Shown: in pieces, positions 11,609 to 21,499 of the stretch
How the letters are laid out: each line of letters starts with the position of its first letter
Position numbering within the stretch: position 1 is the stretch's first letter
Origin: Prorocentrum cordatum
Taxonomy: Eukaryota; Sar; Dinophyceae; Prorocentrales; Prorocentraceae
NCBI GenBank assembly: GCA_963575745.1
Contig: CAUYUJ010018889.1
Span: 1 to 64,000 of the forward strand
Reading direction: 5' to 3'
Length of the DNA stretch: 64,000 nt
Notes under the pieces: generated by a model
Told to the model about the DNA's origin: nothing
Databases searched by the model: none
The model's input: only the letters and a program-made list of their open reading frames with translations
Made by a program: the position numbers and the translations under genes

Positions 11609-13346
11609 TCCTGGCGAAGGACCCAACCATATGCAATAGTGAGTACCGCAATTTTGAATATCTTCTTCGGTGGCGACGAAACGTGTGAGGGGTGTACCGA
11701 AATGGGTGTGCGGGACGCATGCGGGCACACCCACTGGGACCTTCGGTGGAGCCCCCTACGGGGCCACGAAACGTGCGAGGGGTGTGCCGAAATGGGTGTG
11801 CGGGACGCATGCGGGCACACCCACTGGGGCCTTCGGTGGAGCTCCCTATGGGACCACGAAACGTGTGAGGGGTCACGAAACGCGTGAGGTGTGTGCCGAA
11901 ATGGGTGTGCGGGACGCATGCGGGCACACCCACTGGGGCCTTCGGCGGAGCTCCCTATGGGGCCACGAAACGTGTGAAGAGTATGCCGAGATGGGTGTGC
12001 GGGACGCATGCGGACACACCCACTGGGACCTTCGGCGGAGCTCCCTATGGGGCCACGAAACGTGCGAGGGGTGTGACGAAATGGGTGTGCGGGGCGCATG
12101 CGGGCGGCAGCACTGGGGCCTTCGGCGGAGCTCCCTATGGGGCCACGAAACGCGTGAGGGGTGTGCCTACATGAATGTGCGGGACGCATGCGGGCACACC
12201 CACTGGACCTTCGGTGGAGCCCTTTGGGGCCACGAAACGTGTGAGGGGTGTGCCGAATTGGGTGTGCGGACGCATGCGGGCGGCAGCACTGGGGCCTTCG
12301 GTGGAGCTCCCTATGGGGCCACGAAACGTGTGAGGGGTGTGCCGAATTGGGTGTGCGGGACGCATGCGGGCGGCAGCACTGGGGCCTTCGGTGGAGCTCC
12401 CTATGGGGCCACGAAACGTGTGAGGGGTGTGCCGAATTGGGTGTGCGTGACGCATGCGGGCGGCAGCACTGGGGCCTTCGGCGGAGCTCCCTATGGGGCC
12501 ACGAAACGTGTGAGGGGTGTGCCGAATTGGGTGTGCGTGACGCATGCGGGCGGCAGCACTGGGGCCTTCGGCGGAGCTCCTATGGGGCCACGAACGTGTG
12601 AGGGGTGTGCCGAATTGGGTGTGGGTGACGCATATCGGCGGAGCTCCCTATGGGGCCACGAAACGTGTGAGGGGTGTGCCGAATTGGGTGTGCGTGACGC
12701 ATGCGGGCGGCAGCACTGGGGCCTTCGGCGGAGCTCCCTATGGGGCCACGAAACGTGTGAGGGGTGTGCCGAATTGAGTGTGCGGGACGCATGCGGGCGG
12801 CAGCACTGGGGCGTTCGGTAGAGCTCCCTATGGGACCACGAAGCGTGTGAGGGGTGTGCCGAATTGGGTGTGCGTGACGCATCTGGGCGGCAGCACTGGG
12901 GCCTTCGGCGGAGCTCCCTATGGGGCCACGAAACGTGTGAGGGGTGTGCCGAATTGGGTGTGCGTGACGCATGCGGGCGGCAGCACTGGGGCCTTCGGCG
13001 GAACTCCCTATGGGGCCACGAAACGTGTGAGGGGTGTGCCGAATTGGGTGTGCGTGACGCATGCGGGCGGCAGCACTGGGGCCTTCGGCGGAGCTCCTAT
13101 GGGGCCACGAAACGTGTGAGGTGTGCCGAATTGGGTGTGCGTGACGCATGCGGGCGGCAGCACTGGGGCCTTCGGCGGAGCCACCTATGGGGCCACGAAA
13201 CGTGTGAGGGGTGTGCCGAACTGGAGGAGGGAGGAGGGAGGATGGGGAGGAGGAGAGGAGAGGAGAGGAGATGAGATGATAGGAAAGGAGAACGCGGGGC
13301 GACGTCTCTTCAAAACGGTGACCCAACACCACAGGATGGTTGGGAA
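11609..13346 (+). repeat. Composite satellite element, copy B (plus)
   Basis: The left end CCTGGCGAAGGACCCAACCA at about 11,609 leads through ATATCTTCTTCGGTGG into about 17 units of a 90-bp satellite (11,672-13,220). Early units contain GGGCACACCCACTGG; later ones contain GGCGGCAGCACTGG. A GAGGA-rich patch (13,225-13,290) is followed by the right end, CGTCTCTTCAAAAC, GACCCAACACCACAGG, ATGGTTGGGAA. Unit length was measured from TGAGGGGTGTGCC at 12,421 and 12,511. Long ORFs here are repeat translations. Confidence 0.92.
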
Positions 13347-13835
13347 AAAAATGGGAGGGGGTCCTGACCAGGGGGGGTCCTCACTTTGCCCAGTGGCTGT
13401 GGTCACCCCCCCGCCGGAGACGCCAGGACGCTCCCAGGACCTTCTAAAATGGCTCCAGGACGCCCTCAGGACAGCCCAAGAGAGGTCCGAAGCGGCCCGG
13501 GAGCACTCCAAGACTATTAAAAAGCTGCCAAAGCGTCCCAGCAGGTCTCCGACAGCACTCCCGGGAGGGGCCCAATAGGAAAGTGTCACTAATCCCACCA
13601 GCCCTCTGGGCGTCGGTGGTTTAACGAACTTCCTCTTCCACCCCTCCCTCTTCCCCTTCGGGGACGGGTTTACCCCTCCCCCTACCCCCTCCCCACTGAC
13701 CTGGACAGGGGGTTCCGCGGCGCGTTGGAGCGCCCAAGATCGACCCCTGGGAGGGCTAAAATTCGGCACCCCTCACGAGGATCGTGGCTCCTGATGGGGG
13801 GGCTGTAATTAGGGAACCCCCCTTCGTTGATCGAT
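13347..13835. other. No recognisable gene
   Basis: Single-copy-looking GC-rich sequence containing CTAAAATGGCTCCAGGACGCC, related to the neighbouring minisatellite. No supported coding region. Confidence 0.5.
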
Positions 13836-14062
13836 CTCCTCCAAGATGGCTCCGAGGCCCCCCAAGAGGCCCCCAGGAGGCCCCCAAGAGACCCCCAAGA
13901 GGCCCCAAGAGACCCCCCAGAGGCACCCAAGAAGCGCCCAGGAGGCCCCAAGAAACGCCCAGGAGGCCCCCAAAGGCCCCAAGATGGCCCCAAGAGGCCC
14001 CAAGAGGCCCCCAGGAGGCCCCAAAGAGGATCCCGAACGGCCCACAGAGGCCCCCCCGAGGC
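13836..14062. repeat. 15-bp minisatellite (GGCCCCCAAGAGACC)
   Basis: Closely packed CCCCCAAGAGG and CCCCCAGGAGG units, reading the opposite way from the array at 8.1-8.8 kb. All frames are open through it (Pro/Arg/Lys- or Gly/Trp-rich) and none is a gene. Confidence 0.85.
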
Positions 14063-14409
14063 ACCCAAGACGCCGAAAAGCCCCTCAGGACGGCCCTCTA
14101 CTCGCCTGGGCGTCGTTTCTGGACGGGCTGGTGGGGATATTTTTTTACAGCCGCAGGCGGAAGCGCCAGCGGCGGGAGGTCGCGGGCGGGCCGCGGCCGC
14201 GACTAAATTACCAAACGCGCGCGGGGCCGCGGATCAGGTGGCTCACTACGGCGCCCAGGGCGGCGGAACCGACGCAATCCAAAAGTCAGAGACGGCCCCT
14301 GAACGGGCATGCAGCGGTGCGTCCAACGAGCCTGAGGTAGGCACCGAGGAGACCAAGCGCAGCCAAAATGGCGCGAGAGGCGTTCCCAAAGTCCAGGTGC
14401 GAACGAGAG
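14063..14409. other. Spacer, no recognisable gene
   Basis: GC-rich sequence between the minisatellite and the 335-bp tandem duplication. Nothing coding is supported; the 3' limit of the giant element may lie here. Confidence 0.4.
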
Positions 14410-14734
14410 GAACGTTCCCGAGGACGTAGATCCAAAGCCTGACGGGTAGCACAGACCGACTGGAGACGTAAGTCCAGCGGGATCCCGACGGCGGCAACGA
14501 GCCGCGACGCCAGAACGGCATCCAAAGTGTGAAGCATGTTGCCAAGAAACTTCCACGCGAGATGCTTCAGCCCAGACCCAGCGGGTGGAAGGGCGCCTTA
14601 GTGCACGCTACACGGTCGAAACGCGGCGTGTGCACATCACGGTGTCTCAGTGCTGTCCAGAACGAGTCGGAGAGCACACGAGGGCGAAACCGCGAATACC
14701 CAGGCACGTCCCTCAAAGCCACTGATCCAGGGTC

Positions 14735-14749
14735 ACGGCGGAAGGCCGT
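14735..14749 (-). other. GGAAG-loop hairpin, stem ACGGC/GCCGT
   Basis: ACGGC GGAAG GCCGT directly after TCCAGGGTC. Confidence 0.85.
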
Positions 14750-15082
14750 CCAGCATTGAGAGTTCCCGAGGACACCTGACGGGCACCACAGACTGGCTGG
14801 GGACAAGTCCAGCGGAAAAAGCTGACGGCGATCCGAGTCGCGACGCAAGAAAGCGCATCCAGGGAGTGGACCATGATGACAAGAGTACCTTCCACAACTG
14901 AGATGCGTCAGCCCAGATCCGACGCGTGGAAGGGCGCCGAAGTGCACGATGCACTGCCGACCCCGAGGAGTGTGCACATCTAAGATGTCTCAGCGCTACC
15001 CAAACCGAGTCGTCTAGCACCAGAGGGACGAAACCGCCATGTACCCAAGACGCGTCCCTCAGTGCCACTTGGATCCAGGGTG

Positions 15083-15097
15083 GCGGCGGAAGGCCGC
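15083..15097 (-). other. GGAAG-loop hairpin, stem GCGGC/GCCGC
   Basis: GCGGC GGAAG GCCGC directly after TCCAGGGTG. Confidence 0.85.
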
Positions 15098-15123
15098 GCT
15101 GCTTGTTTAAAAGGTCCAGGTTG

Positions 15124-15138
15124 ACGGCGGAAGGCCGT
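15124..15138 (-). other. GGAAG-loop hairpin, stem ACGGC/GCCGT
   Basis: ACGGC GGAAG GCCGT directly after TCCAGGTTG. Confidence 0.85.
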
Positions 15139-15612
15139 TCAATCGGTTAGAAAATCCAGGGAGAAAGTCAGTGGACAGGCGAGCCGCGGCCCACTGACCG
15201 GCCAGGAACGCCTGGCGGTGAGACATCTACAGTAGGGCCTAAGGCCGGGAGTCCACTGCGGAGAGGCGGTGGAAGGTATTGCCGAAGCGCGCACCTGGAT
15301 CCAAAGGCAGGAGGTGCGCGCATCGGGTGGAGGGCGGCAGAGCGCCGCGATTAGGGAGCCCACGGCGCGGCCTGGGCAGCGCCAGCTGGAATTCAGGAAG
15401 TGAAACCGAAGCGAGGAAAGGGGGGGCCTTGCGGCGAGAGGGCGGCGGCCACCGGCGGAGAAAGGCAGCGATGCCAGTGGCAAGTTGGTCTGCAGGATGC
15501 GCGGTGTCACGCAGGGAGCAGATGATATTACCGAACGGCACCCCAAGGTCCAAGGGTGAGAGAGAGCGCCGTTCAGGGGAGGGGCGGCGGTGGCCCCAGG
15601 TTGAAGAAGGGA

Positions 15613-15627
15613 GCGGCGGAGGGCCGC
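15613..15627 (-). other. Variant hairpin, stem GCGGC/GCCGC, loop GGAGG
   Basis: Same stem as the 15,083 copy, loop GGAGG; the preceding TCCAGG is not present. Confidence 0.55.
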
Positions 15628-15693
15628 GGTAGCGCGTTGTAAAGTGCAGGAGGCGGCGCGGGCACTGGGGCGCGGCGAGGGCAGGGAGGGAGT

Positions 15694-17365
15694 TCAGTCT
15701 CTCCAGCGGAGTCTCTTTTCATCTCGATCATCCCGATCGTCGGGGTAACCTCCGCCGCGTTTGCCACCCGTCTGCCAGTGATCTTCACGCCATCCGTCGC
15801 GCCACTCGCCCTGCCAACTGCCCCAGGTGTCCCAGGAACTTGTCGCGCTGTCGCGCCAGCCCGTGTGGCGATAGCCGCCTTTGCCCCTGTCATCTGTCTG
15901 GGAGTGACGCAGGTAGTTGTCTCGTATCCTGTTCCAGTCGATATCATAGCCCAGCCTCCTGCTCATCTCGTAGGCGTCGTACCCGCAGCCCTTCCAGGCC
16001 TCTAGGAAATTGATGATATCCGAGGGCATGTGTAGTTTCGGGTCGGACTTGGGCGCCCTCCATCCAGGGAGCAGGGTACGCTGCGTGTTCGCTGTCCACA
16101 GTGCGCAAAAGACTGCTCCCAGCTCCGACTGAAGCCTGGATATGCGTCTGGCTGGTGTCTCGTCGGGACGTTCGAGTTCGACGGTGCCCAGCCTGACTTC
16201 GTACATTGGGCCGCCTCCATCAGGGCAGGACATCAGGTTGAGCGCGTCCTGTTCCGAAGAGCCAGCATGGCGAGAGTGATAGGGCCACCGTCCAGGGGGC
16301 ATCGGGGTTGGCGCAGGAGAGCGCTCGTACCGCGAGCCGCCGCCGTCGCTGGCCCTCTCGTGCCTCGCGGGGTCTCGGGCTGGACCCCTTCTGCGGTCAG
16401 CGTAGGGCGTATCCTCTGCGACTGAGGTCGCGGCATCCTCGCGGCCGGTGTCAGAGCTGTCCACCGACGGGCTTCGCTGTGGGGCATCGCCGCCTGAGCG
16501 ATTGTCATCATCCTCCTGGGCCGACTCTGAGCACGTGGGAGGACGAGCGGGTTCATCTTCTTCGTAGTCGGGCTCCATCTTGTGAAGGGGGAGCCCGTCT
16601 TCCGCGCCTTCGCCGTTGTCGTAGTCGGGCGGGTCATGGCGGCCCATACGCGAGTCGTTGTCCACCGTGCCCTGAGACCTGTCTGCGCCGGCCGCCATGG
16701 GAGTGTCTGGCCTGTCGTCGCCCACAGAACACGCGTCAGATGGCGGGGGCCCTGCCAGGGAGGTGATGGGTGTTGGCTCTGGCGCTGCACCAGGGCTGCC
16801 TGTGGCGCTGGGTCCAGGGGGATTGCTTGCTCCGACCTTGGTGAATTGGTCCTGGGCCTTGGCGTCCTCGCCAAGCCAAGGGAGAGAATCCACGATGTCC
16901 ACAGGTGCCTCGAACCCAATCTGGCTGCTGAGCGGGGGAAGGGCCAGAGGTTCCTCTGGATACAGCGACCTGAAGTCACGATCCAGGATGCGGTCCAGGG
17001 TGGCCGGGCCTATGTTCCAGATCGGGACCAGGCAGCGCCGGCAGCACCAAGTAGCGTTCCATTGGCGTCCCCACCAGGCCAGGGCACGCTCATCGATGGG
17101 GGGCAGCCCATGTTGCTCGGGAACGCCTATGCCTTCCGCCGGCTTCTAAATGAAGCACCCCAGAGGCGGAGAGCCGGGGTCCCAGACCAGGAGCGGGGCC
17201 CCCTGTGGGCAGGTGTCGCACCGCGCGAAGTAGGTCCGCGTCTGAGCGGCTTTGATGCCGAAGCGGTCGTCCCGGATCCGGAGGATCGGAATGGTGGCAT
17301 TGGCACACTCGGGGATCTTCATGCCCGTCGGCTCCATGAAGAGGTCAGCTAATTTCCTCGTGTCC
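15694..17365 (-). CDS. Giant element ORFs s+t: Cys-rich head and RGD/Asp/Trp-rich tail, one internal TAG
   Basis: One frame from about 17,365 to 15,694 broken by a single TAG at 17,146-17,148. Before it: KIPECANATIPIL and ARCDTCPQGAPLLVW, ending GCFI. After it: LPPIDERALAWWGRQWNATWCCRRCLVPIW, so the two CxxC pairs of one zinc motif sit on either side of the stop. Then comes a long acidic/Pro-rich stretch, a folded-looking segment (PMYEVRLGTVELERPDETPARRISRLQSELGAVFCALW, DIINFLEAWKGCGYDAYEMSRRLG), and a C-terminal Trp/Gly/Arg/Asp-rich tail (GGYRHTGWRDSATSSWDTWGSWQGEW). Last ORF of the unit. Confidence 0.5.
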
Positions 17366-18233
17366 GCCAGGGGGCTGCAACCGTAGCCAAGCGGAAGGAG
17401 TCCAGGGAATGGAGGGCGCTCGCTCTGTCGTTGCTGGTCCCCGATATCTGCTGCTCATGTTCCCTGATTCTGTCGGCGAGCTTCGTTCCGGCAGGCGTAG
17501 GGAAGCCATTGTCCTCGAGGTGTCGCATCCAGCAGCCAGCGCAATGCCAGCCCATGTTGGCACCGTTGATGTATGCCTGAGGTCTATTCTGAGCGACCAT
17601 CTGGCGCGTGCTGTCGGAGATCCAGGTACCTTCGGCGGCAGCCAGGTGGTCCTTCCCGCAACTGTCGCACGTATACATGTTGTTCTTCTTCTCGAGCACG
17701 AGCCTTTCGTCGGGGATGAACGGAGGGTCCAGTCTGGTGCCCGGGGCCGGAGCCGGTGGTGGAGGGGCATTGAGGTCGGTCTGGGACAAGGCAAGTCCGC
17801 CGCCGATGTAGGAAAGGCCCGCAACCCTGTCGTCGGGACCGAGGGAGGCGTCGGACCCCGCCAGCGCGACGTGTAGTGCACACACTGAGCAGCCGCGCGT
17901 GTCCAGGCAGGTCAGAGTTGCTGCCGGGACGATCCGTTCGAGAACGATCATCGGCGCTTGTAGCTGGAAGTCTTGCCTGTCCATCTCGCTCCAGGTCTGC
18001 GGGCAGCCGGCTTCCTGCGCAGCCGGGTGGTGATGGGCCAATGCCACGAGCTTGGAGATGTGAGGTAGCACCGCCTCGATGCGACCGTGCAGGTCAGTAG
18101 GTCTTCCAGGGTGAAGCTCCAGGTACTGGCGAACCGGCTTCGGAAATCCTGGTGGACCTCTTGCCAGGGGACGCAGAACCCCAGAACGGCTTCGATGACG
18201 TCCCCAGCCTGCTCTGCATGAGAGAAAGGCCAT
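17349..18233 (-). CDS. Giant element ORF r: Cys-rich zinc-binding segment
   Basis: Overlaps the end of ORF q by 286 nt; the protein-like part begins near KLVALAHHHPAAQEAGCPQTW (about 18,050). Paired cysteines follow: TCLDTRGCSVCAL, then YTCDSCGKDHLAAAEGTW (189-192) and GWHCAGCWMRH (230-234), giving CxxC...HxxxCxxC spacing suited to zinc. The C-terminus is helical (GTKLADRIREHEQQISG). Near 17,360 the frame switches again, at a C-run. Probably a nucleic-acid-binding tail of the helicase product. Confidence 0.5.
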   Translation of the reverse strand: MAFLSCRAGWGRHRSRSGVLRPLARGPPGFPKPVRQYLELHPGRPTDLHGRIEAVLPHISKLVALAHHHPAAQEAGCPQTWSEMDRQDFQLQAPMIVLERIVPAATLTCLDTRGCSVCALHVALAGSDASLGPDDRVAGLSYIGGGLALSQTDLNAPPPPAPAPGTRLDPPFIPDERLVLEKKNNMYTCDSCGKDHLAAAEGTWISDSTRQMVAQNRPQAYINGANMGWHCAGCWMRHLEDNGFPTPAGTKLADRIREHEQQISGTSNDRASALHSLDSFRLATVAAPWRTRGN

Positions 18234-21200
18234 AGAAACACTCGCGGTTCACGGAGCATGAGCATCATGACAACCAGAAGCGAACGGGCCTTGCAGGAAT
18301 CCATGGGCTGGCCGTCGGCGTCTAAGAGTCCCTGACGGAACTCCTCCATCGAGGAGCCGCATCCCCGGAGGATGTCTCCCAACCCGGCCATTCCAGGGTG
18401 CTTCCTGTGTCTGCAGCAGTCCTTGGTAGCGGAGCTCCAAGCCTTGGGGACCTGACGGAAGAGCCCTTTGGGGGTACACTGGCGGCGCTTCCACAGTGTC
18501 ACACGCCTACAGCTGGCGCGAGGCAACGGGGGAAGGGAGTCGTCGGGGACGGCGTAGCTCGCATCCCCCCAGGGGGTGCCTAGGCCGAGCGACCAGACCA
18601 TTGCTGCCCACAGCATGTTGTAGACTAGATTGGTCGCGTCGAGCCCGAGAGACATGTCAAACAAGAACCCCAGGTGCGACCAAGCCTTGCGGTCGAGCAC
18701 GCCCGGCCGCCGCGGCGCGTTGGCCAGCGTGAACTCGTGAGGGCGCAGCCCGGACATAAGGTAGATGAGCACATGAAAGGCAGGCGTCGAGAGGATATCG
18801 TGGAGCCCTCCCGAGATTAGCTTGCCCAGGGTGTCCCAGTCGAAGCTCTCTTCCAGGGGTGCATTGAACCGCTCGGCGAAGCAGGTGGCCTGGGCGTCGC
18901 GCGCTTTCTTCTTGGCGACGTCCAGCTCGTTCTGTCCGTTCTCCCCCTTTGCGACACTGCCCCAGGCAACGGACGAGGGTATCCATGCGGCAAGGTCCTT
19001 GAGTGGGTCGAAGCTGTCGTCAATGTCCAGGGAGAGCCTGCGGCCCACGGGGGCGCTGCCTCGAAACTGGACCCAGAGGCGAGTCAATCTCCCGTACTCT
19101 GAGAGCACGCGAAACTGCGACCAGGTGGCGTTGGCGAACATGCGACCGTCTCCCAGGATCAGGGTATTCCGCTTCGCCCTAGTGATTGCCACATTCAGGC
19201 GCTTAGCGTCGTCGACGAAACCCCAGTTGTAGCTCCCGTTGCTCCGGGTAGTTAACACTATTACAATGTCCGCCTCGCCTCCCTGGCTGGAGTCGATTGT
19301 CGCGAGTTTGACAGCCCCAGTGCTCATGTGCTCGCCCGCAACCTGACGTAGTCCAGGGAAGTTAGAGCTGATGGCAGTGTGAGCATTATCGTCTTCTCGG
19401 AACACCTGTTGCCAGCGCTGAGTGTCCACCCTGCGGCCTGGGGGGGGTTGTCCAGGGCCAGGTATATCCTGACCACCACGTCCAGGACCGTCTTTCCCCT
19501 TGCCGGGCTGCCCTGTCGCGCCTCCTCTAGTGTTACGCAGCACGCCGGAGAGGTGACGAGGACCCTGCGGCCATCCGTCCATGAGAATAGCCGTCTGGAG
19601 CTGGTGGCCGACCACGATTCTGACAGTGGTGCCCTTGTTGAGCTCCGGTAGCAGGGCGCGCACAATGTCCACGGCTTGGGCCGCCTCCGGAAGATTGGCA
19701 AAGCCTGGTTGTAGCTCGGAGGTGACCTCCCAGGAGGGTGTGTGCACCATTAGGAAACGGTGCTTGTCTGGGCTCAGCGGCGGGTCCAGCGGCTCAAGGG
19801 TGGCGCGGAGGTCATTTTCGTCGGAAGCGGTGAGTGTAGCCAGCTCTGCCAGTCGCCCAGGTTCCCACACGCGAATGTCTCTCCAGGGAATGCCCTCAAC
19901 TATTGGCCGCTCTCTGAGCGGATCCAGGATGCCAGACTTCATGCCTTTCCCGTAGTAGGCTGCGTTCGGGAAGGCGAGTAGCTGCGGATGCATCCGATAG
20001 CAGATTGAAAGGTGAATTACTGAAGACTCCTGGCCGCGGAGTGCGTGAAACATCCTGTCGAAGATGCCGACGCAGAGCCCCAGTTCGTTCGCCAGTTTGG
20101 AGAGCACTGTGGGGGGCAGCTGGTTGGGGTCTCCGACGAGGACCACGGTCCCCCCGCTGTTGATCAGGTTTACCATGGACATGAGCGCGTGGAGCTCTGT
20201 GGCTTGTCCGGCCTCGTCGATAACTAGGAGGACGGTTTGGGGGCTGTCCTTTTGACCGAGTGCCTCTGACGCCTCGTGCGTGGACATGATTATCCTGGCC
20301 TGACGTAGCAAGCTCGCCTTGTAGGGCTTGAAGCCCTGCTTCTTGTCCCCGTCCTGAAACGGGAACTCGCCGCGGGCGTTTCTGTAGTGACCTTCGGGAG
20401 TAAGGTCGACAAGTGCCTCGTTGACACGGTCCTCCTTTGCCAGGCGCACGTACTTGTCGGGGAAGCCCGCGTCTTGGTCGAGGCGCCGCTGACGTTGTGC
20501 CTCGATCATTACCAGAGCTGGTTGGTCGACCGCCGTGTTGGACCCTGCTGCCAAAGCGACCGCGTGTCCAGGGCGTAGGCAGGAGCCCCGCATGTCCAGG
20601 CAGGCAACTGAGAAGGTGGTCTTGCCCGTTCCAGGGGGTCCGTGCACTAGAACAGCATGGTGGTTCAGGGTGGCGCGCAGGGCACTGGTCGCATCGCCGT
20701 TCGGCCTGTGCTTGTCCATAATCCTGTGGAGCGTGTCCAGGCTGGGAGTAGGACGCACTCTCTGAAAGACAGAGCCTGTCGTATCTGAGATTTCCTCGTC
20801 AGAGAACGCCTTCAGCCGTTGGGGGAGAGGCGGTGCCTGCACCAGCGTGCCGTCTTCGACTGTTTGCATGTGGTCGGCGTCTGGGACGCTCTGTTCCGGG
20901 GTGGCATCCGCCCTGGCTCTAAGGCTCAGCCCCAGGGAACGAGCGTGTCCCAAGTCGCTGGCCAAAGTTCGTTCCGACCGAGGGGCGTGAACAAAGGCAA
21001 GGAGGTACGTCACAGGTGACAGCTGGTGGCCAAACAGATCCGCTGGGTTCTGGCGTAGGTAGTAGATCTGGTCCAGCGCCGAGCATTGCCGCCAAAACTG
21101 GATGTCAGAAGGGGCTTCATCCACGCGATACCAGGGAAGATCGTCGCTCGGGGGGCGTTTCGCCTTGGTCTCGTCTTCGTGAAACTGCCCACCCTTCCCG

Positions 21201-21499
21201 TAGTTGTAGACCACGATGCACCAGTTTGAGGGGTATCTGGCGGAAGGGCTGAGACCTAGCGCTTGAGCATCCCTGGGGTGGATGTGACCGCCCAGAGCGG
21301 GAGGCCACCAAACTGAGACGTCAGCGATCTTGTCTACTGTCGGGCCCGTGACTGAAATGTACAGCCACCTGCTCTCTTTGTCACGTTCCAGGGGTCTGGA
21401 TGCGAACTTGCACATTGAGGACCACTCCAACAACAGAAATTCCTTACCGTCGGGTAGGTGCATGGCGTTCCGCAGCCGAAAGGTGTCCAGGTCCTCCAT
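17948..21499 (-). CDS. Giant element ORF q: UPF1-like superfamily 1 helicase
   Basis: 1183 residues, the longest uninterrupted frame. Helicase motifs are complete and in order: Walker A HGPPGTGKTT (286-295), Ia AAGSNTAVDQ (317-326), II VIDEAGQATE (427-435), III VVLVGDPNQLPPTV (452-465), IV SICYRMHPQLLAFPNAAYYG (498-517), V ATIDSSQGGEADIV (733-746), VI LNVAITRAKRNTLILGD (768-784). This is the UPF1/SMG2-type SF1B pattern: a 5'-3' nucleic-acid helicase by family. A Gly/Pro-rich insert (655-695) lies between the two RecA-like lobes. The N-terminal 270 residues and C-terminal 380 residues match nothing I recognise. Helicases of this type are not standard in LINE elements. From about 18,060 the frame gives way to ORF r. 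Confidence 0.85.
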   Translation of the reverse strand: MEDLDTFRLRNAMHLPDGKEFLLLEWSSMCKFASRPLERDKESRWLYISVTGPTVDKIADVSVWWPPALGGHIHPRDAQALGLSPSARYPSNWCIVVYNYGKGGQFHEDETKAKRPPSDDLPWYRVDEAPSDIQFWRQCSALDQIYYLRQNPADLFGHQLSPVTYLLAFVHAPRSERTLASDLGHARSLGLSLRARADATPEQSVPDADHMQTVEDGTLVQAPPLPQRLKAFSDEEISDTTGSVFQRVRPTPSLDTLHRIMDKHRPNGDATSALRATLNHHAVLVHGPPGTGKTTFSVACLDMRGSCLRPGHAVALAAGSNTAVDQPALVMIEAQRQRRLDQDAGFPDKYVRLAKEDRVNEALVDLTPEGHYRNARGEFPFQDGDKKQGFKPYKASLLRQARIIMSTHEASEALGQKDSPQTVLLVIDEAGQATELHALMSMVNLINSGGTVVLVGDPNQLPPTVLSKLANELGLCVGIFDRMFHALRGQESSVIHLSICYRMHPQLLAFPNAAYYGKGMKSGILDPLRERPIVEGIPWRDIRVWEPGRLAELATLTASDENDLRATLEPLDPPLSPDKHRFLMVHTPSWEVTSELQPGFANLPEAAQAVDIVRALLPELNKGTTVRIVVGHQLQTAILMDGWPQGPRHLSGVLRNTRGGATGQPGKGKDGPGRGGQDIPGPGQPPPGRRVDTQRWQQVFREDDNAHTAISSNFPGLRQVAGEHMSTGAVKLATIDSSQGGEADIVIVLTTRSNGSYNWGFVDDAKRLNVAITRAKRNTLILGDGRMFANATWSQFRVLSEYGRLTRLWVQFRGSAPVGRRLSLDIDDSFDPLKDLAAWIPSSVAWGSVAKGENGQNELDVAKKKARDAQATCFAERFNAPLEESFDWDTLGKLISGGLHDILSTPAFHVLIYLMSGLRPHEFTLANAPRRPGVLDRKAWSHLGFLFDMSLGLDATNLVYNMLWAAMVWSLGLGTPWGDASYAVPDDSLPPLPRASCRRVTLWKRRQCTPKGLFRQVPKAWSSATKDCCRHRKHPGMAGLGDILRGCGSSMEEFRQGLLDADGQPMDSCKARSLLVVMMLMLREPRVFLWPFSHAEQAGDVIEAVLGFCVPWQEVHQDFRSRFASTWSFTLEDLLTCTVASRRCYLTSPSSWHWPITTRLRRKPAARRPGARWTGKTSSYKRR

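Larger units (their letters stand above)
14410..15100 (-). repeat. Two diverged copies of a 335-bp repeat in the 3' region
   Basis: Copy 1 (about 14,410-14,757) and copy 2 (about 14,758-15,100) share, in order, TTCCCGAGGAC, CTGACGGG(T/C)A, AAGTCCAGCGG, GAGATGC(T/G)TCAGCCCAGA, GTGGAAGGGCGCC, GTGTGCACATC, TGTCTCAG and CGTCCCTCA. Each ends in a ccaggg-hairpin with GGAAG loop. They are head-to-tail, not coding, and lie just after the last ORF in transcription order. Confidence 0.85.
15101..15693 (-). other. 3' non-coding part of the giant element
   Basis: Between the last ORF stop (15,694) and the 335-bp repeats. It contains one hairpin at 15,124-15,138, a variant hairpin at 15,613-15,627, and GC-rich sequence whose open frames show no domain. 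Confidence 0.45.

Noticed and set aside
11670-12821. Long open frame of 383 codons through composite B
   Set aside because: It is the 90-bp satellite, a multiple of three, so frames stay open on both strands. The same pseudo-protein appears in copies C and D.
17948-21499. Helicase as evidence of a Helitron
   Set aside because: Motifs are UPF1-like SF1 with DEAGQ and YRMHP, not Pif1-like, and there is no Rep HUH motif nearby.
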